Shown here: positions 34,153 to 42,127 of the stretch, piece after piece | Numbering within the stretch: position 1 is the stretch's first letter | How the letters are laid out: each line of letters starts with the position of its first letter | NCBI GenBank assembly: GCA_002700305.1 | Contig: PACZ01000003.1 | Location: 1-64,000 of the forward strand | DNA length: 64,000 nt | Origin: Hyphomonas sp. | GTDB lineage: Bacteria; Pseudomonadota; Alphaproteobacteria; Caulobacterales; Hyphomonadaceae | Direction of reading: 5' to 3' | The notes under the pieces: generated by a model | Database searches by the model: none | What the model saw: only the letters and a program-made list of their open reading frames with translations | What the model was told of the DNA's origin: nothing | Position numbers and translations under genes: made by a program

Positions 34153-36033
34153 TCAGCGGCGCCCGAACAGTTTTTCGATGTCGGCAAGCTTCAGCTCGAC
34201 ATAGGTCGGGCGGCCGTGATTGCACTGGCCGGAATGGGGCGTCGCCTCCATCTGGCGCAGCAGCGCGTTCATCTCCTCGCCATTCAGGCGCCGGCCGGAA
34301 CGGACAGAGCCGCGGCAGGCCATGTTGCCCATGACTTCCTCGAACCGTTCCTTCAGGACGAGGCCCGCATCATATTCGGCGAAATCGTCCGCAAGGTCGC
34401 GGATGAGGCCCGCGGCATCCATCTCCCCGAAGAGGGCGGGGGTGGCGCGCACGCAGACAGCGCCCGCACCGAAGGCCTCGATCTCCAGCCCCAGCTCGGC
34501 CAGTTCATCGGCGCGCTCCACAACGCGAGCGGCCTCGTCCTCGGTGAGTTCCACGACATCCGGGATCAGCAGCGCCTGGCGCTTCACGCCGCCCGCCGCC
34601 ATCTGGCGCTTCATGTCTTCATAGACGAGGCGCTCATGTGCAGCGTGCTGATCAACGATGACAATCCCGTCGCGCGTCTGGGCGATCACATAGGTCTCAT
34701 GCAACTGGGCGCGGGCGACGCCGAGCGGGAAGTCTTCCGTGACCGGTGCTTCCGGTTCCACGCGGGCACTTGGTGCCACATCGCGCTCATGGGTCTCCGG
34801 CGCATAAGGCGCGGCGGACTCGGCCCAACCGCCAGGCGGCGGGGCTGGCTCAAAGCTGGAAGGCGCCCGCACGGGCGAGATGCTGGCGGGATTGTAGGCG
34901 GGCCGGGAGGCGAACAGCGCCCCGGTCGGCGCACCTTCCGGGCGCGCCTTGCCCAGCGCATAGCCTGCCACCGTCGTAGACGCCCGGTGCCCGGCATCGG
35001 CCAGAGAATGCCGCAATGCCCCGATCATCAGGCCACGCACATTCCCGGCATCCCGGAAGCGGACTTCCGTCTTCGCCGGATGCACGTTCACATCGACATA
35101 TTCCGGGTCCAGTTCCACAAACAGCGCTGCCAGCGGATGGCGGTCGCGCGCCAGGAAATCCTGATAGGCCGCGCGGATCACGCCGTTCAACATCCGGTCT
35201 TTGACAGGGCGCCCGTTGACGAACAGGAACTGCATCTGCGCATTGCCGCGGTTCAGCGTCGGCAGACCGGCGAACCCTGTCAGCGTCACGCCTTCGCGTT
35301 CCGCCTCGATCGGCACGGCATTGTCACGGAAATCCCGCCCCATGATCGCGCCAAGACGTGCCAGGCGCCCGGCTTCGCCCTCGGCCTCCGCCGCATAGCG
35401 CAACACGTTGCGGCCATTGTTCTCCAGGCTGAAGGACACATGCGGATTGGCCATGGCAAGACGCTTGACCACGTCGGTCACGGCCATGCTTTCAGACCGC
35501 TCGCCCTTCATGAATTTCAGGCGCGCAGGCGTCGCGTGAAAAAGGTCGCGCACTTCGATCCGCGTGCCGGTTTCGCCGCGCCCGGTGAAGGCCGCGGGCC
35601 GGGGGCCTTCGATGTGGCCGGCTTCGATGAAGACTTCAGCAGCCTCTTCGCCTGCCGCGCGCGAAGTGATCGTCATGCGGCTGACCGAAGCGATGGAGGG
35701 CAAGGCCTCACCGCGAAAGCCCATCGTGTGGATGTTGAGCAGGTCCACCCGGCCATCATTGCCGGGCGTCAGCTTCGAAGTGGCGTGCCGGTCGAGCGCA
35801 AGCAGCAGATCGTCCGCGCTCATGCCGCAGCCATCATCCTCGATCGTGATCCGCTTCAGGCCGCCCGCCTCGATGGCGATGGCGATCCGGGTGGCGCCGG
35901 CATCCAGCGCATTCTCGGCCAGTTCCTTCACCGCTGCAGCCGGGCGTTCGACGACCTCGCCGGCCGCGATCCGGTTGACGACATCGGGCGGCAGTTTGCG
36001 GATCTGGGGACGGGGACGCACGGAATCAGCCAT
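34153..36033 (-). CDS. mutL: DNA mismatch repair protein MutL, endonuclease type
   Basis: MutL couples mismatch recognition by MutS to strand excision. The N-terminal GHKL ATPase shows motif [17 protein letters not shown], motif [18 protein letters not shown] and motif [20 protein letters not shown] Pro/Ala-rich linker (about 340-425) leads to the C-terminal dimerisation domain. The endonuclease motif DQHA-x2-E-x4-E is present ([13 protein letters not shown]), as are the ACRGSVRSG and [11 protein letters not shown] metal-site segments. It is therefore probably a nicking MutL, as in species without MutH. Length 626 is normal. Confidence 0.96.
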   Translation of the reverse strand: MADSVRPRPQIRKLPPDVVNRIAAGEVVERPAAAVKELAENALDAGATRIAIAIEAGGLKRITIEDDGCGMSADDLLLALDRHATSKLTPGNDGRVDLLNIHTMGFRGEALPSIASVSRMTITSRAAGEEAAEVFIEAGHIEGPRPAAFTGRGETGTRIEVRDLFHATPARLKFMKGERSESMAVTDVVKRLAMANPHVSFSLENNGRNVLRYAAEAEGEAGRLARLGAIMGRDFRDNAVPIEAEREGVTLTGFAGLPTLNRGNAQMQFLFVNGRPVKDRMLNGVIRAAYQDFLARDRHPLAALFVELDPEYVDVNVHPAKTEVRFRDAGNVRGLMIGALRHSLADAGHRASTTVAGYALGKARPEGAPTGALFASRPAYNPASISPVRAPSSFEPAPPPGGWAESAAPYAPETHERDVAPSARVEPEAPVTEDFPLGVARAQLHETYVIAQTRDGIVIVDQHAAHERLVYEDMKRQMAAGGVKRQALLIPDVVELTEDEAARVVERADELAELGLEIEAFGAGAVCVRATPALFGEMDAAGLIRDLADDFAEYDAGLVLKERFEEVMGNMACRGSVRSGRRLNGEEMNALLRQMEATPHSGQCNHGRPTYVELKLADIEKLFGRR

Positions 36034-36311
36034 GCGCCAAACTTAACGCGCCAGCGGTGTTTTGTCCCCCGGCACGCGGCAGGCCCGCGCCCTGCCCACC
36101 CCTGCGGCAATTAGCCAAAATCTCTTTAAAAACAAATAGTTGATACTTTTCACCAACTCCGGAACCCTACCTAATTCACGCCCTTTCCACCTCGCTAACC
36201 ATTGTTTTAAAAGACTTTTTCTTGTGTTCTCGCGCCGCAGCAAAGGCGTTTGCATTGTTGTGCAGGAAAGACCAGTATGCATCTGAATTCACAGTCCGGG
36301 GCCTTGATTCT

Positions 36312-36926
36312 ATGCGACTTTCTCTCGTTTCCGCTTCTCTTATCGTTCTTGCCGGCATGACCGCAGCCTGCGGCGGCTCCGGCGACAGTTCTGCACCTGC
36401 AGCGCCCGCTGCCGAAACACCGGCCGCGACGCCGGCACCGGAAGCTGCCCCTGCGGCCGCTCCCGAAGCCGCCCCTGAGGCCGCTCCCGAAGCCGAAACC
36501 CCGGCCCCTGAAGCAACGGCTGAGCCCACCTCCGCCCCGGCTGACGAAGCGTCCGCCAGCGAAGGCTCGCCGGAGTTCGCAAGCCTTCCGGCGCCTTACA
36601 ACACGGCAGACTATGCGCGCGGCCGCCGCACGTTCAAACTCTGCCAATCCTGCCATACGACCGCTGAAGGCGCTGGCGCCCTCGTCGGCCCGAACCTTTA
36701 CGGCATCTTCGGCCGCGAGGCCGGCACGTCCGAAGGGTTCGCGTATTCTCCGGCCCTTCAGGAAGCCGACTTCATCTGGACACCTGACAAGGTCGACCAC
36801 TGGCTGGAAAATCCGCAGACCTTCCTGAAAGGCAACCGGATGACCTTTGCCGGCGTCCGCCGTCCTGACGACCGGACCGCCGTCATCGCCTATCTGATGA
36901 CCGAAACCGGCTACACCGGCGAATAA
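36312..36926 (+). CDS. Lipoprotein c-type cytochrome
   Basis: This 204-residue electron carrier has a lipoprotein signal (MRLSLVSASLIVLAGMTAAC), an unusual linker of about 65 residues made of Ala, Pro and Glu (repeats of EAAPEAAP), then a class I cytochrome c domain. Heme is attached at C111-Q-S-C114-H115, and the sixth ligand is probably M177 in GNRMTFAG. The domain resembles membrane-anchored cytochrome c2/c-type shuttles of Alphaproteobacteria. The linker probably acts as a tether from the membrane. The frame is open from 36222, but the signal peptide fixes the start at 36312. Confidence 0.92.
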   Translation: MRLSLVSASLIVLAGMTAACGGSGDSSAPAAPAAETPAATPAPEAAPAAAPEAAPEAAPEAETPAPEATAEPTSAPADEASASEGSPEFASLPAPYNTADYARGRRTFKLCQSCHTTAEGAGALVGPNLYGIFGREAGTSEGFAYSPALQEADFIWTPDKVDHWLENPQTFLKGNRMTFAGVRRPDDRTAVIAYLMTETGYTGE

Positions 36927-36938
36927 GCCCTCTGACGT

Positions 36939-37628
36939 TCAGCGGCGCACAGTCACGGCGAGCAGGATGGCCTGCTCGTCGAACTCGCCGCCGAACTCTT
37001 CCCGGTACCCCATCGACACATCCGCGAGAGGGAAATGGTAGCCGAGTTGCGTCTCGGTCTTGATCGAGTCCGCTGACCGGCTGCCATACTCCAGCCAGAC
37101 CTGCTCCGTCGTGAAGAAGTTTCCGCCAAGGTCTGTGCCGTAGCCGAACTCGAACCGCTGGCGATCGCATCCGCCTTCCTGATGGATCCAGGCGGCATCG
37201 GCGAAGAAATAATAGTTGCGATCCTTGTAGACACCGCTGCGCCCGGCCGAGATGCGCGCTTCGCCGCCCAGCCCTTCACACCCGAACACGCCTGCCAGCG
37301 TCGTGCCATGCAGAACAGCGCCTTCTGCGCCGATGGCCCAGCCCTTGTCGTTCGACCAGAGCTGGCGCCGCGCAGAAAGACGGTAAGCATCGCTGTCCTG
37401 GGTGCCACCGTCATAGCGCACGCTTTCCGCCTTGCCGGTGACCATCCAGCCGCCGCCGAGTCCATATTCGCCGTAGATATCCCCGCGCCAGCCATCTTCG
37501 CCGTCCAGCCGTTCGGCGGAGACGTTGGCGCGCGCATAGATGTCGCCCTGCAACTGCGCCCACGGCCCGGCTTCCGCCGAACCGGCCATGGCGAGCGCGC
37601 CAAGACATATTCCCCTCAATCCCCGCAT
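36939..37628 (-). CDS. Probable outer-membrane beta-barrel protein, hypothetical
   Basis: The 229-residue product starts with a short signal peptide (MRGLRGICLGALAMAGSAEA). The rest is rich in Gly, Tyr, Trp and alternating polar/nonpolar strands (GDIYGEYGLGGGWMVTGKAE, RNYYFFADAAWIHQEGG) and ends in an aliphatic/aromatic-rich strand with arginines, which fits a small outer-membrane barrel. No family is named. The frame is bounded by a TAG just upstream, so ATG 37628 is the only standard start near the signal. That ATG straddles a perfect 16-bp inverted repeat and has no clear ribosome site. Confidence 0.65.
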   Translation of the reverse strand: MRGLRGICLGALAMAGSAEAGPWAQLQGDIYARANVSAERLDGEDGWRGDIYGEYGLGGGWMVTGKAESVRYDGGTQDSDAYRLSARRQLWSNDKGWAIGAEGAVLHGTTLAGVFGCEGLGGEARISAGRSGVYKDRNYYFFADAAWIHQEGGCDRQRFEFGYGTDLGGNFFTTEQVWLEYGSRSADSIKTETQLGYHFPLADVSMGYREEFGGEFDEQAILLAVTVRR

Positions 37629-37656
37629 AAGCCATGACTAGCGGGGATTGAGGGGA
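37611..37656. repeat. Perfect 16-bp inverted repeat overlapping a start codon
   Basis: TCCCCTCAATCCCCGC at 37611-37626 and GCGGGGATTGAGGGGA at 37641-37656 are exact reverse complements separated by 14 nt. In minus-strand RNA they form a long GC-rich hairpin with the beta-barrel gene's AUG at the loop edge. No T-run follows on either side, so it is not an ordinary terminator for the VOC gene that ends at 37689. Confidence 0.85.
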
Positions 37657-37688
37657 GTGCCCAGCAGACTCTCCTGAGGGTTGACGCG

Positions 37689-38087
37689 CTAGAGATCCCA
37701 GGAGGCGTTCTGCAGGACGATGCGGTAACCATCGGGGTCTTCAAAGGTCACGCCCTTGTCGTCCCAATAGGCATTGAAGGCAGGCACGGGATGGAACCCG
37801 GCCGCCCTCAGGCGGCGGTAGGCCGCTTCGAAACGGTTCCGTTCCGGCAGGTAAAAGACGAGCAGATTGTCTTCAGTCGGGGCCCGGCCCGCGACATGCC
37901 CATGCGCGACGGTGAACTCCAGATGGTACGGCGCCCCGGGGTGGCCCAGCATGACACCGTCGAAACTGTCATGCCCCTTGAATTCATAAAGTACGCTAAA
38001 CCCCAGGCCATCGCGGTAGAATGGCAGGAGGGCAGCCAGATTGTCCGTGGGCCGCGCAATCCGGATTGTCGCCTGTTCGAGCGTCAT
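37689..38087 (-). CDS. VOC-family (glyoxalase-like) protein
   Basis: The 132-residue protein is a vicinal-oxygen-chelate fold with two beta-alpha-beta-beta-beta units. PFYRDGLGFSVLYEFKGH, GAPYHLEFTVAHG and GVTFEDPDGYRIVLQNASW are typical, with His/Glu residues available for a metal. The function ranges from glyoxalase to dioxygenase or resistance proteins, and none is indicated. The next gene on the same strand upstream is the MarR regulator, which has its own terminator, so this gene is likely transcribed separately. Confidence 0.9.
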   Translation of the reverse strand: MTLEQATIRIARPTDNLAALLPFYRDGLGFSVLYEFKGHDSFDGVMLGHPGAPYHLEFTVAHGHVAGRAPTEDNLLVFYLPERNRFEAAYRRLRAAGFHPVPAFNAYWDDKGVTFEDPDGYRIVLQNASWDL

Positions 38088-38173
38088 GAGAGCATCTCCC
38101 TGTTTGCACCAGGGCAGCCTTGTCGGACCTCAACCAAGGTTCAGGTCAAGCGGGAATGTGCAAAACGCGCAAA

Positions 38174-38202
38174 CAAAAACCCCCGCACAAGGCGGGGGCT
38201 TT
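38174..38202 (-). terminator. Rho-independent terminator of the MarR gene
   Basis: Read on the minus strand, GCCCCCGCC, a short loop and GCGGGGG are followed by TTTTTGTTTG. The stem uses CCCCCGC at 38180-38186 and GCGGGGG at 38192-38198. It lies 28 bp past the MarR stop. Confidence 0.9.
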
Positions 38203-38229
38203 CTCCCAGGGTATTTACCGAACCGCTTC

Positions 38230-38724
38230 TTAGAGGCGGAAACGGATCTGGTCAGACCAGAAGCGCTCAAGGCGCGTAATGGTCTTGTTCAGTTGCGACA
38301 GGTCGTCCGGACGCACGCTGGCCGTCGGCTCAAGGGCGTTGGCCTGCTTCTCGAAGAGTTTCGCGACACGGGCGCGGACTTTCAGGCCTCGCTCGGTCAG
38401 GCGCAGCGTCACGGTGCGCTTGTCATCTTCGGAACGGGTCTGGATCAGATAACCGCCTTCCTGCAGCTTCTTGACGTTGTAGGACAGGCTGGTGCCGGCA
38501 AAAGCGCCACGGGCACGCAGAACGGAAGCCGGAGCTTCGCCTTCGCCAATTTCGTAAAGCAGCAGCGCCTGCACACCCGTCAGCGAGCGTTCGCCGCCAC
38601 GTTCCAGATCGTCTTTGACAACATCGTGAAGACGACGGTGCGCTTGTTCAAGAAGAGAGAGAGACTTCAGGAAAGACTCGCCCAGGCTCAGTTCTGCAGT
38701 TTCCTGCAATTCAGCAATCATCAT
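38230..38724 (-). CDS. MarR-family regulator, LdtR-like
   Basis: The 164-residue winged-helix regulator resembles LdtR of Rhizobiales: HRRLHDVVKDDLERGGERSL, VQALLLYEIGEGEAPASVLR and GTSLSYNVKKLQEGGYLIQ closely follow that pattern, and the end ITRLERFWSDQIR matches it. LdtR regulates stress and cell-wall (L,D-transpeptidase) genes in relatives; that role is inferred. The frame could begin with GTG at 38736, but ATG 38724 has GAGTGG upstream. Inverted repeats just upstream (38738-38767) suggest autoregulation. A strong terminator follows. Confidence 0.9.
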   Translation of the reverse strand: MMIAELQETAELSLGESFLKSLSLLEQAHRRLHDVVKDDLERGGERSLTGVQALLLYEIGEGEAPASVLRARGAFAGTSLSYNVKKLQEGGYLIQTRSEDDKRTVTLRLTERGLKVRARVAKLFEKQANALEPTASVRPDDLSQLNKTITRLERFWSDQIRFRL

Positions 38725-38737
38725 TTCAACCACCACT

Positions 38738-38767
38738 CAACTTTTGTTGTAGTTTGAACAGAACTAC
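38738..38767. promoter_or_regulatory. Operator-like palindromes upstream of the MarR gene
   Basis: CAAC-TTTT-GTTG (38738-38749) is a perfect dyad. It shares its last base with a second one, GTAGTT-7 nt-AACTAC (38749-38767). They start 13 bp before the MarR start, where the regulator could bind and repress itself. Confidence 0.5.
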
Positions 38768-38935
38768 ACGAGCTATCCTAATAAACTGATAAGCATGTTG
38801 GTGTTGGGCAAGTCGTTGATTAATATTCGCGCACTTTTATTAACCGTTACTTTTACGAAACAATTTTACTTCTGATTCACGAATTCTGCCCGCGCAGGCT
38901 ATGCGCAGGCACCGTCCGTTGTTTCCCGGTAACCG

Positions 38936-39676
38936 TCAGACAAAGGCGTCGGCGGACGGATCGTATTTCGGGCTGGGGCCGTGCACATTGGGCTCAGGCC
39001 GGGAGTCGATCAGCATAAAGACGAAGATCACCAGCCATCCGATGTAGGGCACCCAGGTGATCAGATAGAGCCAGCCGGACAAGTCCTGGTCGTGCAGCCG
39101 CCGCACCGTCACCGCAATCGACGGGACGATCTGGTAGAGGAACCAGAGGGCCAGAAACAGCGGCACGAAGTCATCGCCGCCATAGAGAATGACACTCAGG
39201 ACAATGTCCAGGAAGAAGGCCACGACATAGGCCAGCACGTTGAAAAGCGTGTAACCCCAGTACTCCTGCCGCCGGGCCCGCCCGGTAAAGCGGAAATAGT
39301 TCTTCGTGATACTGCGGATGAAATAGGTCCACACGCCATCGCCCGGCACAGCCGGCGGCTTGCTGCCATAAGCTGGCGGCGCGGTCCGGGGCTGTGCCTG
39401 GGGATATGGCGGCTGGCTGGGTGCAGGAGGTACCGCCGTTACGGGAGGAGGCTCAGGCCGAGGCTCAGGCGGGGGCGCTTCAGCCTGTGGTGCAGGCCCC
39501 AGCGCATAGATGTCGCGCGCCTCATCGCCAAGGCCGATAAAGTCCACCTTCTGGCCGCGCGCGAGTGCACTGTCGCCGCGAACCTGGCCTTGCGTGTAGT
39601 TATAGCGAACACCGTCGTCGCCGAGGATCAGCCCCGGCCCGTCTGTGCCATCCGGTTTCAGGACCTGCCCGCGCAT
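38936..39676 (-). CDS. DUF805 membrane protein with N-terminal extension
   Basis: The 246-residue protein ends in a DUF805 domain (residues about 120-235): FRFTGRARRQEYWGYTLFN, a pair of long hydrophobic helices and AVTVRRLHDQDLSGWLYLI are diagnostic. Before it lies a small N-terminal region with a CSP-like look (MRGQVLKPDGTDGPGLILGD), then a Pro-rich linker (residues 63-110). DUF805 proteins are inner-membrane proteins of unknown function. The start ATG at 39676 leads into the N-terminal module. The gene lies alone, 199 bp from marR. Confidence 0.88.
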   Translation of the reverse strand: MRGQVLKPDGTDGPGLILGDDGVRYNYTQGQVRGDSALARGQKVDFIGLGDEARDIYALGPAPQAEAPPPEPRPEPPPVTAVPPAPSQPPYPQAQPRTAPPAYGSKPPAVPGDGVWTYFIRSITKNYFRFTGRARRQEYWGYTLFNVLAYVVAFFLDIVLSVILYGGDDFVPLFLALWFLYQIVPSIAVTVRRLHDQDLSGWLYLITWVPYIGWLVIFVFMLIDSRPEPNVHGPSPKYDPSADAFV

Positions 39677-39752
39677 CTGCTCACCTTCAAATACAGTTTC
39701 GCGAAGACTATCGGGAATACTTGGCGGGCTTGTCCAGTCTTTTGAGCCCGCC

Positions 39753-40811
39753 TCAGAAAGTCAGTTCGTCTTCGCCCAGAGGCTCAAAATACTTGTCGAC
39801 CATCTCCGCCGGCACATCTTCGATTGTTGCCGGGGACCATGACGGCGCATTGTCCTTGTCGATGATGACGGCCCGCACGCCTTCCTGGAAGTCGTGGCTC
39901 TGCACCTTCCGCCAGCCGATACGGTATTCCATCTTCATGTTCTCGCGGAAGCTGGTCAGGCGTCCGCCTTCGCGTAGCTGGCGCAAGGCCACCTTGATCG
40001 TCTCCGGCGATTTGGCGCGTAGCGTCTTCACCTGGGCCAGCGCCCACTCGCTGCCGTCGGCTTCCAGGGCAGCGACAATCTCTTCGGCCGTATCGAAGGC
40101 GAAGCATTTATCGATCACCGCCCGGTGGGTCTCGAAGCTGCCGGCGGGAATGGAATGTGTCAGGGAACGCAGGATCTCGTTCAGCATCTCCGCTGCGCCG
40201 ACGGAGAAATCCGCTGCAGCGATCTGCTTCATCAGGTTCGGCACGAGTTCCGACGGCAGGAAATGCGTCGCCACGCGGGCGGCCGCCACGTCCACGCCTT
40301 TCAGCCGGTCGCCGGTGAGCGCCAGCCAGGTGCCGAGTTCCCCGGCGAGGCGCGGCAGGAACCAGCCCCCGCCGACATCCGGAAACAGGCCGATGCCGGT
40401 CTCCGGCATGGCAAACAGCGTCCGCTCCGTGGCAATCCGGTAGGATCCGTGCACCGACAGGCCGACGCCGCCGCCCATGGTCACGCCGTCCATGACCGCG
40501 AGGACGGGCTTGGGAAACTCGTCCAGCGCGACGTTCATCCGGTATTCGGTGGCGAAGAAGGCCCGGGCTTCGCTGGCATCGCCTGCCCCGCTCTCGGCCA
40601 GCATGCGAATGTCGCCGCCGGCGCAGAAACCGCGCGTGCCTTCCTGGTGGTCGATCACCACAAGGTTCACCGCCTCGTCGCCGGCCCAGTCCTGCAGCGC
40701 GCCCAGGATGGCGGCGCACATGGGCGTGTTCAGCGCGTGGAGCGCAGATGGCCGGGTCAGCGTGATATGGCCAACGCCGCCCTCGATGCGGATGGAAACG
40801 TCTTCAGTCAT
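39753..40811 (-). CDS. 3-hydroxyisobutyryl-CoA hydrolase-like enzyme
   Basis: The 352-residue protein is a long crotonase-fold enzyme. FCAGGDIRMLAESG and LAVMDGVTMGGGVGLSVHGS form the oxyanion hole region, and ATERTLFAMPETGIGLFPDV continues it. The C-terminal part (FRENMKMEYRIGWRKVQSHD followed by FQEGVRAVIIDKDNAPSW) is typical of 3-hydroxyisobutyryl-CoA hydrolase in valine breakdown; the alternative is an enoyl-CoA hydratase. The open frame begins with TTG at 40814, but ATG at 40811 has GAGGG 6 nt away. It diverges from the PilZ gene. Confidence 0.9.
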   Translation of the reverse strand: MTEDVSIRIEGGVGHITLTRPSALHALNTPMCAAILGALQDWAGDEAVNLVVIDHQEGTRGFCAGGDIRMLAESGAGDASEARAFFATEYRMNVALDEFPKPVLAVMDGVTMGGGVGLSVHGSYRIATERTLFAMPETGIGLFPDVGGGWFLPRLAGELGTWLALTGDRLKGVDVAAARVATHFLPSELVPNLMKQIAAADFSVGAAEMLNEILRSLTHSIPAGSFETHRAVIDKCFAFDTAEEIVAALEADGSEWALAQVKTLRAKSPETIKVALRQLREGGRLTSFRENMKMEYRIGWRKVQSHDFQEGVRAVIIDKDNAPSWSPATIEDVPAEMVDKYFEPLGEDELTF

Positions 40812-40915
40812 CAAATGCCCTCACTCAACCCTGAAATTTTACAAATAAATCACGCGGGCTGTTAACCCGATTCTGGCATCTAGGCGGGGTTTCGCTCAGA
40901 GGGGGAGTCTGGCGA

Positions 40916-41176
40916 ATGTATGCGTTTGAGGTGGAAGCCCTCGATCGCAGGGAGGTCCGTTGCCAGGTAGAGGCAGTCGGGCGTCTCCGCATCGGGTGGC
41001 GTAAATGGGTGACTTGCGAGATCCGCGATATCTCGTGCGGCGGTGCGCGCATCGCTGTGGCCGAAGGTGTGGACCTTCCGGAACAGTTCGTGCTGACCAG
41101 CTGCCTGTTCGAGGGCGAACGCATCTGCCTGCGCCGCTGGGAGTTTGGCAGCGAGACCGGCGTCGAGTTTCTCTGA
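40916..41176 (+). CDS. PilZ-domain protein
   Basis: The 86-residue protein is almost a bare PilZ domain, which binds cyclic-di-GMP. The RxxxR motif is in DRREVRC (R11-R15) and the (D/N)xSxxG motif is DISCGGARIAV. The rest is the expected beta-barrel ending in ETGVEFL. GGGGGAG lies before the ATG at 40916. It likely acts as a small adaptor in c-di-GMP control of motility or surface attachment; the partner is unknown. Confidence 0.9.
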   Translation: MYAFEVEALDRREVRCQVEAVGRLRIGWRKWVTCEIRDISCGGARIAVAEGVDLPEQFVLTSCLFEGERICLRRWEFGSETGVEFL

Positions 41177-41195
41177 CCGGCCTCGCCATTTGCCA

Positions 41196-42035
41196 TCAAT
41201 TCAGCGCACAGCCTTCCAGCGTGATCCGGTGCATGATGCGCCGTTGCCCGTGATAATCGTTGAACGCCCAATGCCAGGTAGAGCGATTGTCCCAGAAGGC
41301 GACCGAGCCCGGCTGCCACTGGAAGCGATAGGCATTCTCCTGCTTCATGGCGTGGGCGTAGAGACGCGAGAGCAGCTCTTTTGAGGCCTCATCACTCTTG
41401 CCGGCGATCTTCACCGTAAAGGCCGGGTTCACATAAAGCGCCTTCTTGCCGCTGAGCGGATGGGTGATGACCACGGGATGCGTCACATCGGCCAGCACAT
41501 CGGCGGCCGCCGCATTGCCGATCCGGTTCCCGCCGGCATCGGTCGTGTTGTAGTACGTCGCGCCGCCGGAGCCGAAGATATGCTTGGCGGAGTGAACGGC
41601 GCGCAGGCCTTCGATCTCTTTCTTCGTGGCATCGTCCAGCGTTTCATAGGCGCGGTACATCGAGGCAAACATCGTATCGCCGCCGCTTTCCGGTAGCTCC
41701 CGCGCAACGAGGATCGAGCCCATGGCCGGTTCCTCGTCATAGGAATGGTCCGTGTGCCAACCGCCGCCGATATTGTCCTTCTGGTCCTTTTCCTTCGCGA
41801 CCATGGCGATCTGAGGATAGTCCGGATGGGCAGCGAAGAAGCGGTTCACATTGATCGGCGCCCAGCGTTCGGCGAAGGCGATATGGTCGTCTTCGGTCAA
41901 CTCCTGATCACGGAAGAAGATGACGCCATGCTCGGCATAGGCCTGCCGGATCGCGTCGAACTCGGCCTCCGACAAATTCTTCAGGTCAATTCCCGTGATT
42001 TCCGCACCCACGCCGGGCAAGGCTTCGATCTGCAT
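41196..42035 (-). CDS. TauD/TfdA-family 2-oxoglutarate dioxygenase
   Basis: This non-heme Fe(II) enzyme of 279 residues has the facial triad visible as H94xD96 in GWHTDHSYDEEP and a distal His in STWHWAFNDYHGQRRIMHRI, followed by the Arg that binds 2-oxoglutarate. Related enzymes cleave taurine, 2,4-D or similar compounds, and the substrate here is not known. The start at 42035 opens with MQIEALPGVGAEITGIDLKN, typical of the family. The AidB-like gene lies upstream on the same strand, 92 bp away. Confidence 0.9.
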   Translation of the reverse strand: MQIEALPGVGAEITGIDLKNLSEAEFDAIRQAYAEHGVIFFRDQELTEDDHIAFAERWAPINVNRFFAAHPDYPQIAMVAKEKDQKDNIGGGWHTDHSYDEEPAMGSILVARELPESGGDTMFASMYRAYETLDDATKKEIEGLRAVHSAKHIFGSGGATYYNTTDAGGNRIGNAAAADVLADVTHPVVITHPLSGKKALYVNPAFTVKIAGKSDEASKELLSRLYAHAMKQENAYRFQWQPGSVAFWDNRSTWHWAFNDYHGQRRIMHRITLEGCALN

Positions 42036-42127
42036 GGCTTCCTCCCAATGTGCCGTCTTCCGGCATCTTTGGTGCCACTATACCGCCAGCGAACGGTATG
42101 GAAAACGGATTCCTTGGCGGAACGGAA

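Noticed and set aside
33907-36114. A 735-residue plus-strand frame opposite mutL
   Set aside because: It is long only because the GC-rich antisense lacks stops. MutL has every expected motif on the other strand.
37611-37689. The 16-bp inverted repeat as a terminator of the VOC gene
   Set aside because: It lies at the right distance after the VOC stop, but no T-run follows on the minus strand, and the right arm lies inside the next gene.
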